Positions 18,926-27,991 of a stretch of DNA of 64,000 nt are shown here, one piece after another. Origin of the DNA: Verrucomicrobiaceae bacterium (GTDB taxonomy: Bacteria; Verrucomicrobiota; Verrucomicrobiia; Verrucomicrobiales; Verrucomicrobiaceae). Under the pieces are notes generated by a model. It did no database searches and was not told the origin of the DNA. It saw only the letters and a list, made by a program, of their open reading frames with translations. The first letter of the stretch is position 1; every line of letters starts with the position of its first letter. The DNA is taken from assembly GCA_024232965.1 (NCBI GenBank), contig JACKQF010000004.1, positions 248,001 to 312,000 on the forward strand. The letters run 5' to 3'. The position numbers were made by a program, and so were the translations under genes.

Positions 18926-21103
18926 TTATAGGGCTGTGTAACTCAGGCAGCGGATTTCATCCATCGTTGTGGAGCCAGCAATGACTTGCCCCAGCCCTTC
19001 CTGATAAAGAGACATAAATCCGTTTTTAAATGCGGCGGCTCGCATCGCACTCATGGGGGCACCTTCTTCGACCAAGTCACGGAGTTCGGTCGTCACCTCG
19101 CAGAGTTCCATGAGCGCTACCCGCCCGGAATATCCGGTGCCATGACACTCCTCGCAGCCCTGCGCCACGTAGATTGGGTTTACCAAGGGCTGCGTGATAA
19201 CGCCCTGCCGCGCCATGTGCTCTTGAAGATCATTCGGTGCGGGCGTCGGCTTTTTGCAGTAGCCACAAAGTCGGCGAACCAGTCGCTGCGCCTGGCTCAG
19301 CGCCAAGGAATCTGCCAGCAAGTATTTTTCCACGCCCATGGACATGAGTCGCGATACGGCACGCAGAGAATCGTTTGCATGCAAGGTCGTCAAAACCAAG
19401 TGACCCGTCAGGGAGGCATTGACGGCGGCGTTAGCAGTCTCAGCATCGCGGGACTCACCGATCAGGATGATATCCGGGTCAGCTCGCAACAGTGCACGCA
19501 ATCCATTGGCAAAGTCCAATCCGTGGGCAGGGTTCGTCTGCGTCTGATTGATACCCTCGATTTCGTATTCGATCGGGTCTTCAATTGTCTGGATGTTGAC
19601 ACTCTCGTCATTAACGCTGTTAAGAAGCGCATAAAGTGTCGTCGTTTTACCCGAACCTGTGGGGCCAGTCACAAGAATGAGCCCCTGATCGCGCCCCATG
19701 GCGCGCTTGAGGATATCCAATTGACGCTGAGAAAGATTGAAGTCAGAAAGACGACGCACGCCGTCTTGCTTATCCAAGAAGCGCATGATCAGCTTCTGAA
19801 ATTCACGCCGGGTCGGCACAGCCGCCACACGAACATCTACCCGACGGCGCCCAACCGACATCGCAAAGCGACCATCCTGGGCCGCCTGACGATTCTGCCC
19901 CATGCCGGAGTAGTTTTTGATCAGCGCAACAAAACGATTCAGCAGCGTATCTGGCGCGGTTAGAATCGTCTTCATATTCCCATCCAGACGCGCTCGGAAC
20001 CGGGAGAGATTGAAGTACTTCTCAACGTGAAGATCGCTCGCCCGGCAACGGATGGCTGTGAAAAGAGCCCACTGTAGGAGTTCCTCAGGCGTATGGTTGG
20101 GATTGGCCGGATTGATCTGGGCCATGTCCTCAGGCATGATGTCCACGATGTTTTCATCCACCGCTGCCGTGAGGGTCGAGCTGTCAAGCTCTGCCACTCC
20201 CGACGGATCAAAAGTGGCAGCAGCACGGCCAATGGCTTCACGAATCGCCCCTCCATCTGCCAGTACCGGAATGACTTTGAGTGTGTCTGAGCCGAGCGAT
20301 AACCACTCATCTTCAAACGCGAAGCAATCGGCCTCTTCTGACATCAGGAATACCGCATGACGTCCGATGTAGAGAGGATAAACGTTATGCCGCTCCAGCA
20401 GTGGGATCGGGAAGAAGCTCTGCCTGGCCGCTTCCGTGGGATTGAAACAATAGAGTTTCCCCTGCGCCACCATGTGCTGCAAAGCTACACCAAGATGACG
20501 TTGGATCGTATTGAAGTGCTTGATATCCAGCACCTCATTCTTCTCCTTGAGTCCATCGTAAAAGCTGCGCAGCTTCGTCAGGTCGGCTGGCTCATATGGA
20601 TAATTCTCCAGAAGCCAGAGGAAGGTACCTTCCAGCCCCATGTCATGAAACCGAGGCGGCTGCAATTGCTCCACTGGATTTTGCTGGGCGATTGGCATCT
20701 GCCCAAGCCTCGCCACGAGGTCCTTGCGTGTATTCTGATACTGCTCCGCAGTGATCACAACACGCAGGGTAAGGAAGCCAGGCACACCCCACAGATCCCC
20801 TGCCCTCGGGTTATGGTGGGCCATCACGAGGATGGGACCGAGCGTACTGATAGGTAGCCAAGGATCCGCCACGTACGGAACCCGCCCGAGTTTCCGAACC
20901 ATGCGCTCCGCATCTGGAGAGCAAGTCTCCCGCAACATCGTGAGCGGGAGCAGATTGTTCTGCAAGGCAATGCCTTCGATCGACAGAATCGAGGCTTCAG
21001 GCGAAGTGACACCAGAATCAACATTCCCGGCAAGCGGATTGCCAACCGGCCTGAAAGATTCAGCCGATACGTGTGGCGAAGGATTGTCTAATGTTGCTGG
21101 CAT
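18926..21103 (-). CDS. GspE/PilB-type secretion or pilus assembly ATPase
   Basis: A 725-residue traffic ATPase. Residues 340-680 form the conserved core: RASDLHVE (355-361), Walker A GPTGSGKTT (480-488), an Asp box (TIEDPIEYE, 507-514), Walker B LLRADPDIILIGESRD (538-553), a His box (LTTLHANDSL, 571-580) and a zinc-type CGYC...CEEC set (613, 616, 650, 653). Residues 1-330 look like diverged N-terminal GspE regions. It powers assembly of type IV pilus or type II secretion pseudopilins. Four prepilin genes follow upstream on the same strand; no GspF, secretin or PilT is in the window. Intergenic gaps of 35 to 67 bases suggest one operon. Confidence 0.93.
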   Translation of the reverse strand: MPATLDNPSPHVSAESFRPVGNPLAGNVDSGVTSPEASILSIEGIALQNNLLPLTMLRETCSPDAERMVRKLGRVPYVADPWLPISTLGPILVMAHHNPRAGDLWGVPGFLTLRVVITAEQYQNTRKDLVARLGQMPIAQQNPVEQLQPPRFHDMGLEGTFLWLLENYPYEPADLTKLRSFYDGLKEKNEVLDIKHFNTIQRHLGVALQHMVAQGKLYCFNPTEAARQSFFPIPLLERHNVYPLYIGRHAVFLMSEEADCFAFEDEWLSLGSDTLKVIPVLADGGAIREAIGRAAATFDPSGVAELDSSTLTAAVDENIVDIMPEDMAQINPANPNHTPEELLQWALFTAIRCRASDLHVEKYFNLSRFRARLDGNMKTILTAPDTLLNRFVALIKNYSGMGQNRQAAQDGRFAMSVGRRRVDVRVAAVPTRREFQKLIMRFLDKQDGVRRLSDFNLSQRQLDILKRAMGRDQGLILVTGPTGSGKTTTLYALLNSVNDESVNIQTIEDPIEYEIEGINQTQTNPAHGLDFANGLRALLRADPDIILIGESRDAETANAAVNASLTGHLVLTTLHANDSLRAVSRLMSMGVEKYLLADSLALSQAQRLVRRLCGYCKKPTPAPNDLQEHMARQGVITQPLVNPIYVAQGCEECHGTGYSGRVALMELCEVTTELRDLVEEGAPMSAMRAAAFKNGFMSLYQEGLGQVIAGSTTMDEIRCLSYTAL

Positions 21104-21138
21104 GAGAGAGAGTCAAATGATGGCCCGCAGTGGTCCGT

Positions 21139-21666
21139 TCAGGAACCGAGCGGATTGATGTTTGGATCCGATACAAAAGCAGGACCAATATCCGATCCGT
21201 CGAATACCACCTTCAGTCCGACTCCAGGCTTGCCGGGTTCCAGCAACTCGTAAAGAGAGCCAGTCCAGCGCATCCGGTAATCGTCGATGCTCGCCGAAAT
21301 GGATGGATTGTACGTCGGATCAATAAAGGGGGAGCCTATTGTCGCTCGATCATCATCGGGATGGCGAAACTGTAGGGCAAAGCGCAATATCTGAAGCTCA
21401 TCACTCCCAACGGGTGCCAGTGGCGTCACGATCAACTCGCGCACGGCCTCAGCGTAGCGATGCACCGCAGTGTTCAACATCTCCACTTTTTGACGAGCCA
21501 GAGCCGTCTTTCCAGCACTCGTGGCTGAAGAGTACGAACTGATTGCGATCGTCGCCAGAACACCCATCAGCGAGACACAGATCACCATCTCCGTCATGGA
21601 GAAGCCCCGGCGGGAGGCGCCGTGGGACGCCGCCCTACAATGGGAGGTGATGCAATTGGAGGTCAT
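21139..21666 (-). CDS. Type IV pilin-like prepilin (pseudopilin)
   Basis: A 175-residue protein with a 21-residue leader and a class III signal peptide. Cleavage is expected at RRG|FSMTE (Gly21/Phe22) with Glu26 at the +5 position, followed by a hydrophobic helix (MVICVSLMGVLATIAISSYSSA). The rest is a variable globular head with no match I recognise. It probably is a minor pseudopilin assembled by the ATPase encoded next to it. Confidence 0.87.
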   Translation of the reverse strand: MTSNCITSHCRAASHGASRRGFSMTEMVICVSLMGVLATIAISSYSSATSAGKTALARQKVEMLNTAVHRYAEAVRELIVTPLAPVGSDELQILRFALQFRHPDDDRATIGSPFIDPTYNPSISASIDDYRMRWTGSLYELLEPGKPGVGLKVVFDGSDIGPAFVSDPNINPLGS

Positions 21667-21733
21667 AGCGGTATTGGGATTCTTCGAGACAGATTTGACG
21701 CGGTACTAGTGTGTGGATAGAGCCTGAAAGAGG

Positions 21734-22147
21734 TCAGTAGTAGATTCTGCCCGAGGGTCCAATCAGGACCGTCTTACTGAGTGAAGTGATATTGCTATTG
21801 AACTGCACTTGGTATCCTGATGGAAAGTAACCATTCAGCAGATTGTCCTCCGCAAACGCAATGTAGGGTTTCAGCAAATTGTACCGCGCTTGGACGTTGT
21901 TGCCGGCCTGCTGCCAGAGCAATTGGGCATCAGATCTCCCCTTGACTTGCATGAATGACACCTGAGCGAGATTCAATGCCTCGGCGCGAGTGATCGCAAC
22001 ATTGCGCTCACTGTCTCCCCTCATGCGAGTGATCGAGGGGATCGCCATGAACGAGATAACGCCAATAATGGCGACAGCCGCGAGCATTTCCACCAGGGAG
22101 AAAGCAACGCGGCGAAGGGCACTGCGACGTGTGATGTGAATATTCAT
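21734..22147 (-). CDS. Type IV pilin-like prepilin with Ala at the cleavage site
   Basis: A 137-residue prepilin starting at ATG 22147 (MNIHITRRSALRRVA); the longer frame lacks homology to leaders. The cleavage motif reads RRVA|FSLVE, so the usual Gly at -1 is Ala (residue 15), with Phe16 and Glu20 as expected. A hydrophobic helix follows (MLAAVAIIGVISFMAIPSI). Ala at -1 is tolerated by prepilin peptidases, but cleavage may be slower. It is a probable minor pseudopilin of the same system. Confidence 0.85.
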   Translation of the reverse strand: MNIHITRRSALRRVAFSLVEMLAAVAIIGVISFMAIPSITRMRGDSERNVAITRAEALNLAQVSFMQVKGRSDAQLLWQQAGNNVQARYNLLKPYIAFAEDNLLNGYFPSGYQVQFNSNITSLSKTVLIGPSGRIYY

Positions 22148-22218
22148 AGGAATGCTGGGTCGTTTGGAAATTTGGAGGTAGCGCTTGAAGTGAATGAAAA
22201 ACAGCAACGTCCGGATGG

Positions 22219-22725
22219 CTAATCATCCTCTACCAGCACCTGAGGGAACTCACCGGCCTGCCAGTCGGGCAGCGTGAAATGCTGCTTTAGATTGCTCAGA
22301 GCCGAGCTTTTCAGTTGAGTGGAGTTCGTCGTGTAGTCGAGAAAGTGTTCGGCTGTTCCTTCGTCGAGGAAGCCCGCCCGCTCATCAACGCTGGCTCGTG
22401 TGGGATCTGGCACGAGGAGGAAGAACCTCGCCTTGCTAGAGCCATGACCATTGTAGTCGGCTCGCACTTCTTCGAGACTGCGCAGGGCTCCGATATTGGC
22501 AGCGTCGGTTAGGGCAGTCTCCCTCATATTGCTCATCACCCAGGCATTCAAGGCGCTGCTGATTGCCGCCTGCTGCTGGCGCACCACGATTCGATTTGCA
22601 TCCTTTGACATGTTCGACAGCGCTGTCACAACGATGGCAGACATGATGCCGATGATCGCCACAGTAAAGATCGCCTCAGTAAAGGAAAATCCAGACCGAC
22701 GAGAACGTTTGGAGGTGGTGATCAT
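22219..22725 (-). CDS. Type IV pilin-like prepilin (pseudopilin)
   Basis: A 168-residue prepilin with a short basic leader (MITTSKRSRRSG), cleavage at G12|F13 and Glu17, then the hydrophobic helix AIFTVAIIGIMSAIVVTAL. The globular part has no family I can name. The gene lies between the strong stem-loop downstream of the major pilin and the Ala-site prepilin, in one minus-strand series with the ATPase. Confidence 0.87.
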   Translation of the reverse strand: MITTSKRSRRSGFSFTEAIFTVAIIGIMSAIVVTALSNMSKDANRIVVRQQQAAISSALNAWVMSNMRETALTDAANIGALRSLEEVRADYNGHGSSKARFFLLVPDPTRASVDERAGFLDEGTAEHFLDYTTNSTQLKSSALSNLKQHFTLPDWQAGEFPQVLVEDD

Positions 22726-22761
22726 AAGGTGGGGTGAAGCAGAGAACTGGTTTTTCGCGAT

Positions 22762-22793
22762 TGATCCGCCGGGACTTGCGCCCCGGCGGATCA
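22762..22793 (-). terminator. Strong stem-loop after the major prepilin gene
   Basis: A perfect 12-base inverted repeat: TGATCCGCCGGG at 22762-22773 and its complement at 22782-22793, with an 8-base loop. It lies 94 bases past the stop of the main prepilin gene and before three further pseudopilin genes. No T-run follows on the minus strand, so it is not a classic intrinsic terminator; it may act as a partial terminator or as an mRNA end that stabilises the major pilin message. On the plus strand a TTTT follows after six bases. Confidence 0.5.
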
Positions 22794-22887
22794 GATCTTT
22801 TGTCTCCTGTCAGGTCAGGGACCGTGACAGGTTTCTGATTGGGGTCTTGCGGGCTGAAAACTCAGACCTGCTCAGACGACTGGCCAA

Positions 22888-23292
22888 TTAGAACGTGATA
22901 TCAGCGGTGCTGTCGTACTTGACAGCTTCGTTGGTGGCATCCCAGCTCAGGAGGTCTGCGATCCCTGCTTCTTCGCTGTCGTCGATAGCACCGACCGTGA
23001 AGGTCTTGCCGCTGAACGCGCCGTCCGTTGGGGAGACGCCGGTCTCAGCGAGGGTCACAAGGGCAGCACCGCTAGCAGGGGAGCCGAGGTCAGCACCAGC
23101 TGCGATAGCAGCGTTGAGAACGGAAGCGATCTGCTGGGCGTTGCGCTGAGCAGCGGCCTTGCGGGTGCTTTCGTTAACGGAACCGATGTTTGGGATCGCG
23201 ATAGCTGCGATGATGCCGATGATGGCGATCACGACGAGCATTTCAACAAGGGAGAACCCCTTGCGGGCCTTCTGGAGAGTAACGTTTTTCAT
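22888..23292 (-). CDS. Major-type prepilin (type IV pilin/GspG-like)
   Basis: A 134-residue prepilin starting at ATG 23292 (MKNVTLQKARKG). Cleavage at G12|F13 with Glu17, followed by the most canonical helix of the four (MLVVIAIIGIIAAIAIPNI). The mature protein is about 122 residues with an Ala-rich head and an acidic tail. It is the first gene of the series, has its own consensus promoter and a strong stem-loop behind it, which is what one expects of the most abundant subunit. Gly-start head resembles GspG/verrucomicrobial pilins, but the exact class is uncertain. Confidence 0.9.
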   Translation of the reverse strand: MKNVTLQKARKGFSLVEMLVVIAIIGIIAAIAIPNIGSVNESTRKAAAQRNAQQIASVLNAAIAAGADLGSPASGAALVTLAETGVSPTDGAFSGKTFTVGAIDDSEEAGIADLLSWDATNEAVKYDSTADITF

Positions 23293-23376
23293 TGTATTGT
23301 TGTCTTTGGGCTGTTGGTTTGTGTTTGTTAGGCAGCCTCGTTTTGGTTTGTGAAAACCAGAACTTAGCATGTGGTA

Positions 23377-23404
23377 ATTATAGAAGTTATGGTTCAGGAG
23401 TCAA
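23377..23404 (-). promoter_or_regulatory. Sigma70-type promoter of the prepilin operon
   Basis: On the minus strand TTGACT (23404-23399) and a perfect TATAAT (23382-23377) are separated by 16 bases. Transcription would begin near 23370, leaving an untranslated leader of nearly 80 bases before ATG 23292. The DNA just upstream (23405-23460) is unusually AT-rich, like an UP element. No clear Shine-Dalgarno sequence precedes the ATG. Confidence 0.7.
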
Positions 23405-23523
23405 ATCTATTTTATAGTTTGTATAATATTTATCTTACATTTTGATAAATACGATCTCACCCAGCCTCTCATAGCCCCAATCCGCCTTGCCTTTCCCTGC
23501 ATCCCAGTGTTCCATCCCGCTCC

Positions 23524-24807
23524 ATGGAACCAACCATTCAGATCGCCCTGGTCGGCGCCGGCATGTTCGGCGGAGACGTTCACGCCCGTGCTTACGCTGA
23601 TTTTCAGCGCTTTGGCCTAGCAGGCCAGCTTGCCCGTGTCGGACTTGAGGAGTACGCACGCCCATTCGGCAATGTGCGTTTTGAACTCGTGGCCGTTGGC
23701 ACCCGTACCGAAAAATCGGCCATCAAGGCGGCAGATAGCTTTGCCGAACAAACCGGATTCCGCCCTGCTGCCTACCACGGAGAGGAACCCTGGGCCGCGA
23801 TCTTGAACGACTTTCCCGATCTAGATATCCTCGCAGTGGCTACGCCAGACCACCTCCACACCCAGCCAATCCTGGCTGCACTGGCAAAGGGCGTGCACGT
23901 CATCACCGAAAAGCCAATGTGCCTCAGCATTCAAGAGGCGGATGAAATCATCGCCCTTGCCAATGAAAGGAGCCGAATCGTCGCGGTGGACATGCACAAA
24001 CGCTACGACCCAGATCACCTCCGCATCCGCGATGATATTCAAAACCGCATCGGTCCACCCTTGTACGGCACCGCCTATCTGGAAGAGCCGCTGGAGGTCT
24101 CTACCAGTACCTTTAAATGGGTGGAAAGCAGCGACCCCTTTAGCTACGTGGGCCCGCACTGGACGGACCTGATCTGGTCATACTATAAGAGCAAACCCGT
24201 CGCCCTTAGCGCGGTCGGTCAAAAGAAGCGTCTCGTACGGGACGGAATCAACGCCTATGACGCCGTCCAGGTGCGGGTGGAATTTGAAAACGGCATGTCC
24301 ATCAACTTCCACAACAACTGGATCACGCCAGCTGATTTCGAAGGCCCCGTCAACCAAGGCCACGAGATCGTCGGCGCCGATGGCAAAGTAGAAAGTGACC
24401 AGCAATACCGTGGCTTCCGCTTTTGGAACAACGGCGGCGGTTCCCGCACCAGCAACAACCACTTTACCCGCGAAGTCCTCCGCCCAGATGGCAGCAAAGG
24501 CTACCTCGGGTACGGGGTAGATAGCCTCACCGTGGGCATCGTCGCTGTGTGTCGCATGAAATTCCAAAATGCTAGCCGCGCCGAAGTCGATCCTTACTAC
24601 CCCACAGCAGAAGATGCCCGCATCACTTGCGCCCTAGTGGACGCCGCCGCCCGCGTGCGTGACTTGAACTTTAAGTACCTACAGGAAGGCAAGGGCTCGC
24701 CCGTCACAGCGCGCTTCGGGGCCGATGGCATCACCATCATCGATCCCTATCGCGCAGCCGAGGGAGAATCGGCCGTCTTCGACAGAATCTACGACCAGCC
24801 GATCTAG
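23524..24807 (+). CDS. Gfo/Idh/MocA family oxidoreductase
   Basis: A 427-residue cytoplasmic NAD(P)-dependent oxidoreductase: Rossmann fold IALVGAGMFGGDVHARAY at the N-terminus, the EKP motif in VHVITEKPMCLS, and a C-terminal alpha/beta domain. It acts on a sugar or cyclitol; the substrate cannot be assigned. It has no signal peptide. The 3' end abuts (no gap) the convergent PQQ-propeller gene, so the two stop codons lie back to back. Confidence 0.87.
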   Translation: MEPTIQIALVGAGMFGGDVHARAYADFQRFGLAGQLARVGLEEYARPFGNVRFELVAVGTRTEKSAIKAADSFAEQTGFRPAAYHGEEPWAAILNDFPDLDILAVATPDHLHTQPILAALAKGVHVITEKPMCLSIQEADEIIALANERSRIVAVDMHKRYDPDHLRIRDDIQNRIGPPLYGTAYLEEPLEVSTSTFKWVESSDPFSYVGPHWTDLIWSYYKSKPVALSAVGQKKRLVRDGINAYDAVQVRVEFENGMSINFHNNWITPADFEGPVNQGHEIVGADGKVESDQQYRGFRFWNNGGGSRTSNNHFTREVLRPDGSKGYLGYGVDSLTVGIVAVCRMKFQNASRAEVDPYYPTAEDARITCALVDAAARVRDLNFKYLQEGKGSPVTARFGADGITIIDPYRAAEGESAVFDRIYDQPI

Positions 24808-26154
24808 TCACTTCTTCCCGACGCGATACAGCGCCTTTTCCGAACGCAGCAGGATCGTGTCCCCGGCCACGGCGGGTGTTCCATTGAACTGGGAGGTGTC
24901 GCTGGCGAAGGTGTTCACGCCGAGCTTTTTGTATGTGGGCGATGCCTCGATTACAAAGACACCATTCCGACGGGAGGGGCAAAACAACAGATTCCCGACC
25001 CGCAGTGGCGATGCGTAGAACGGCTTGCCAGAGCCTCCCCTGCCTTTGCCCCCTGCACCGGATTTGCTAGCCCCACTGCCGCCTTCCATGACGCGCTCGC
25101 GATAGACTTCCTCGCCAGAATCTGCCTTGAGGCAGATGGCAAACCCTTGATCATTGATCACGTAAAGGTGCCCCTTATAGAGGCTTGGCGTTGGGACATA
25201 GGTGCTGGATTTTGACTGCCAAAGATGGTTTGCATCCGTCACGTCCCCCTTCCCTCCCAGCTTCATGCCGACGGAGCCTGTCGCGGGATAACCGCCGAAG
25301 ATAAAGGCCTTTCCGTCACCGACCACCACACTTGGGGAGACATTCCCCGTCAATCCGTGCAGTGCATACCAGCGCAGCTTGCCGGTCTCGGGATTTAGCC
25401 CCCAAAGCTCACCCGGCACCGCCATCACCAGGTCCTCTTTACCGTCCGAACCTGGCAAAATCATCGGTGTTCCATAAGCCATCGTCAGGACATCGCCCTC
25501 AGCCTTCCAGCGCACCGAACCACTGGCCTTATCGACCGCGATGATCGCCCTCGCCTCATCGGTTGCGTTGTAGATGACCAAATCTTTCCACACCACGGGG
25601 CTACCACCAGATCCCCAACGCGTGCGCCCCGACATCTGCCCCAAATCCGTCTGCCACAGCTTTTTCCCATCCAGATCAAAAGCCGCTGCACCACTCTTCC
25701 CAAAGAACACATAGACGTTCTGGCCATCAGTCACGGGTGTGTGGGTCGCATAACCATGCTCTGTGATGAAACCCTGAAACGGATCCTCCTCCACCGTCGA
25801 GGGCACCTCAGAATCCCACAAGATCTTGCCATCACCCAAACTCACGCAGACCAGATGGCGCACCAATTTGGTCATATCCGTCGCCTCGGGCTTATCGCCA
25901 TAACCAGACCAGCAGGTCACGAATACCTTATCGCCCAATACAATCGGAGATGAAGAACCCGGCCCCGGCAGATCCACCTTCCACAGAAGGTTCTCCGAAT
26001 CGCTCCAAGTCACCGGCACGTCCGCTTTGTCCACCGCGGCCATCCCCGTCGGTCCAAACAGCCGTGGCCAATCTCCCTCCGCCCCCTGACTTGACACCCC
26101 CAGAGCTGCCAGTGCGATCACCATCCAGTGCGTTGTCCAATATAGTGTTTTCAT
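24808..26154 (-). CDS. Secreted PQQ-like beta-propeller protein
   Basis: A 448-residue protein starting at ATG 26154 with a Sec signal peptide (TTHWMVIALAALGVSSQGAEG). The mature part is built of repeated blades with Trp motifs (GDGKILWDSE, DGKKLWQTD, ASGSVRWKAE, ETGKLRWYA) typical of PQQ-binding-like/BamB-like propellers, starting with DWPRLFGPTG. Verrucomicrobia and Planctomycetes encode many such proteins, thought to act as periplasmic scaffolds or binding proteins; quinone binding is not shown. A Gly/Ser-rich insert lies near residue 365. Divergent from a small His-Pro-Gly-His protein gene. Confidence 0.87.
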   Translation of the reverse strand: MKTLYWTTHWMVIALAALGVSSQGAEGDWPRLFGPTGMAAVDKADVPVTWSDSENLLWKVDLPGPGSSSPIVLGDKVFVTCWSGYGDKPEATDMTKLVRHLVCVSLGDGKILWDSEVPSTVEEDPFQGFITEHGYATHTPVTDGQNVYVFFGKSGAAAFDLDGKKLWQTDLGQMSGRTRWGSGGSPVVWKDLVIYNATDEARAIIAVDKASGSVRWKAEGDVLTMAYGTPMILPGSDGKEDLVMAVPGELWGLNPETGKLRWYALHGLTGNVSPSVVVGDGKAFIFGGYPATGSVGMKLGGKGDVTDANHLWQSKSSTYVPTPSLYKGHLYVINDQGFAICLKADSGEEVYRERVMEGGSGASKSGAGGKGRGGSGKPFYASPLRVGNLLFCPSRRNGVFVIEASPTYKKLGVNTFASDTSQFNGTPAVAGDTILLRSEKALYRVGKK

Positions 26155-26281
26155 GGTCCGACATGAACACTCCAATCACGCCAGAGTTGCAGCGCCTCTC
26201 GAACTCTCAAATCGGCAGAGTCCAGGCGAAGAGCATATTCCTTGCTTTCTCGCCTATCGAGCCAATCTCTCTATGCGATTC

Positions 26282-26527
26282 ATGAAATTCCCCCGCCCTA
26301 CCTTTTTGACCTTGGTCCTGCTGTCGCTGCTCGGGTCATCCGCCAGCGCCCACCCCGGCCACTCAGACTCCATTGCCCCCTCAGATTCAGTACTGCACTG
26401 GATGATCACTTGGCCACATTCCCTCGTTTTCGCTGGTTGTATCGCCGCGCTTTTTGTGGCCAAAAGGCTATTGACTCAGCCAAGTCGACGGGCTGCGTCG
26501 GAACAGAATAGGCGTTCAAAACGATAG
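26282..26527 (+). CDS. Small secreted/membrane protein with His-rich mature N-terminus
   Basis: An 81-residue protein: signal peptide ending near SASA, then HPGHSDS at the mature N-terminus, one hydrophobic segment (SLVFAGCIAALFVA) and a basic tail. The mature start resembles the AHPGH start of HupE/UreJ metal permeases, but the protein is much too short for that family. It could bind a metal, or it could simply be a small envelope protein. A second ATG nine bases upstream (26273) is equally possible. Function unknown. Confidence 0.55.
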   Translation: MKFPRPTFLTLVLLSLLGSSASAHPGHSDSIAPSDSVLHWMITWPHSLVFAGCIAALFVAKRLLTQPSRRAASEQNRRSKR

Positions 26528-26577
26528 GTTTTTCCAAGACTATTGCCAAACCAAGCTCTACCCGCTAGGGTCGGGCC

Positions 26578-27939
26578 ATGGTTACTCGGATACTCCTACT
26601 TGTCAGTCTCCTCGCGGCTTTTTCTGCACCAGCGGCGCAAACGAACCCACCCAACATCATCTTCGTCCTTTGTGATGACATGGGCTACGGCGATCTTGGC
26701 TGCATGGGTGCCAAGGACATCCAGACGCCGAACATCGATCGCATCGCGACAGAGGGAGTTAAGTTCACGGACTTTTATGCGAATGCGCCGGTCTGCACCC
26801 CCACTCGATGCGGCTTCATCACGGGTCGCTGGCAGCAGCGCTGCGGTTTGGAGTTTGCCTTTGGCTACATGGTGGAGCAATTCCGCCGCGTGAACAACGA
26901 GTGGGTCCCCGAGCCAGACATCCACGGTCTCGGACTGCCGGTCAGTGAGGTGACGATTGCTGACCGACTCAAAGACGCGGGTTACGCGACGGCAGCCTTT
27001 GGCAAATGGCACTTGGGCTACAAAGACGAGTACAATCCCACCAAACGCGGCTTTGATCAGTATTTCGGCGAGTTGCTCGGCCACGCCGACTTTTATCGCC
27101 ATGCTTATTACGATGGCACTTATGCCCTGCGCGATGGCATGAGCCCCGCCAAGGTGCCGGGTTACTTTACCGACCTCATCAATGAGCGTGCAGCGAACTT
27201 TGTGCGCGACCATGCAAAGGCGCCTTTCTTCCTCTACGTGCCGCATCTGGCCGTGCATGCGCCTTTCCAGCCACCGGACGCCCCCGAGACCCCGATGGTG
27301 ACCAAAGAGAACATGCTCCAAGGTAGCCGCGCCATCTACAAAGCGATGCTGGAGCGTGTGGACAAAGGGGTCGGAATGATCCTGGACGAACTCGACAAAG
27401 CGGGCATCGCCGACAACACGCTGATCGTGTTTTCCAGCGACAACGGCGGCGAGCGCTGGGCCAGCAACGAACCGCTCTTCCATCACAAGAACACCGTCTG
27501 GGAGGGCGGCATCCGTGTGCCCTGCGTAATGAGATGGCCCGCAAAGCTCCCGAAAGGAAAAGTCACCTCCCAGATGGGCATCACCATGGATCTGCACGCC
27601 ACCTTTCTCGCAGCAGCGGGTGTGGAGTTTCCCAAAGAAAAACCGCTCGACGGCATCGACCTTGTCCCGCTCATCACGGAAGCTCAACCCGCGCTCGAAC
27701 GCACCTTTTTCTGGCGCATCGATCACTCCAACCGCAAGCAAAAGGCCATCCGCCATGGCAAGTGGAAGTACGTCAATGATGGCAATACGATGGACTTGCT
27801 CTTCGACCTCGATGCGGACATTGGCGAACGTCACAACCTCAACTACCAGCACCCCGAGATCACTCAGGACCTAAAGGCCCGGCTCAAGGCCTGGGAAGAC
27901 GAGATCGAGGCCACGCCGCGCGAGATCCTGGTGAAGTAA
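26578..27939 (+). CDS. Secreted sulfatase (formylglycine type)
   Basis: A 453-residue sulfatase with a signal peptide (RILLLVSLLAAFSAPAAQ). Calcium-site aspartates lie in FVLCDDMGYGD (33, 34). The activation motif CTPTR starts at Cys73, which should be oxidised to formylglycine, followed by GFITGRW. Later come GKWHLGY and FSSDNGGE, both typical. It hydrolyses sulfate esters, probably on polysaccharides taken from the environment, in the periplasm or outside. No anaerobic-type maturase is encoded nearby. Confidence 0.94.
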   Translation: MVTRILLLVSLLAAFSAPAAQTNPPNIIFVLCDDMGYGDLGCMGAKDIQTPNIDRIATEGVKFTDFYANAPVCTPTRCGFITGRWQQRCGLEFAFGYMVEQFRRVNNEWVPEPDIHGLGLPVSEVTIADRLKDAGYATAAFGKWHLGYKDEYNPTKRGFDQYFGELLGHADFYRHAYYDGTYALRDGMSPAKVPGYFTDLINERAANFVRDHAKAPFFLYVPHLAVHAPFQPPDAPETPMVTKENMLQGSRAIYKAMLERVDKGVGMILDELDKAGIADNTLIVFSSDNGGERWASNEPLFHHKNTVWEGGIRVPCVMRWPAKLPKGKVTSQMGITMDLHATFLAAAGVEFPKEKPLDGIDLVPLITEAQPALERTFFWRIDHSNRKQKAIRHGKWKYVNDGNTMDLLFDLDADIGERHNLNYQHPEITQDLKARLKAWEDEIEATPREILVK

Positions 27940-27991
27940 GGGCCAGTTCCTGAGAATTCGCCGTCATCAATTGGCGTTTCGCGACGTTTGA

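Noticed and set aside
23524..24807. Assigning a specific substrate such as myo-inositol to the oxidoreductase
   Set aside because: Only family-level motifs are visible and the neighbours give no pathway.
26596..27852. Long minus-strand frame opposite the sulfatase
   Set aside because: It mirrors the sulfatase codons, has no family features and starts and ends inside that gene; it is a by-product of high GC.
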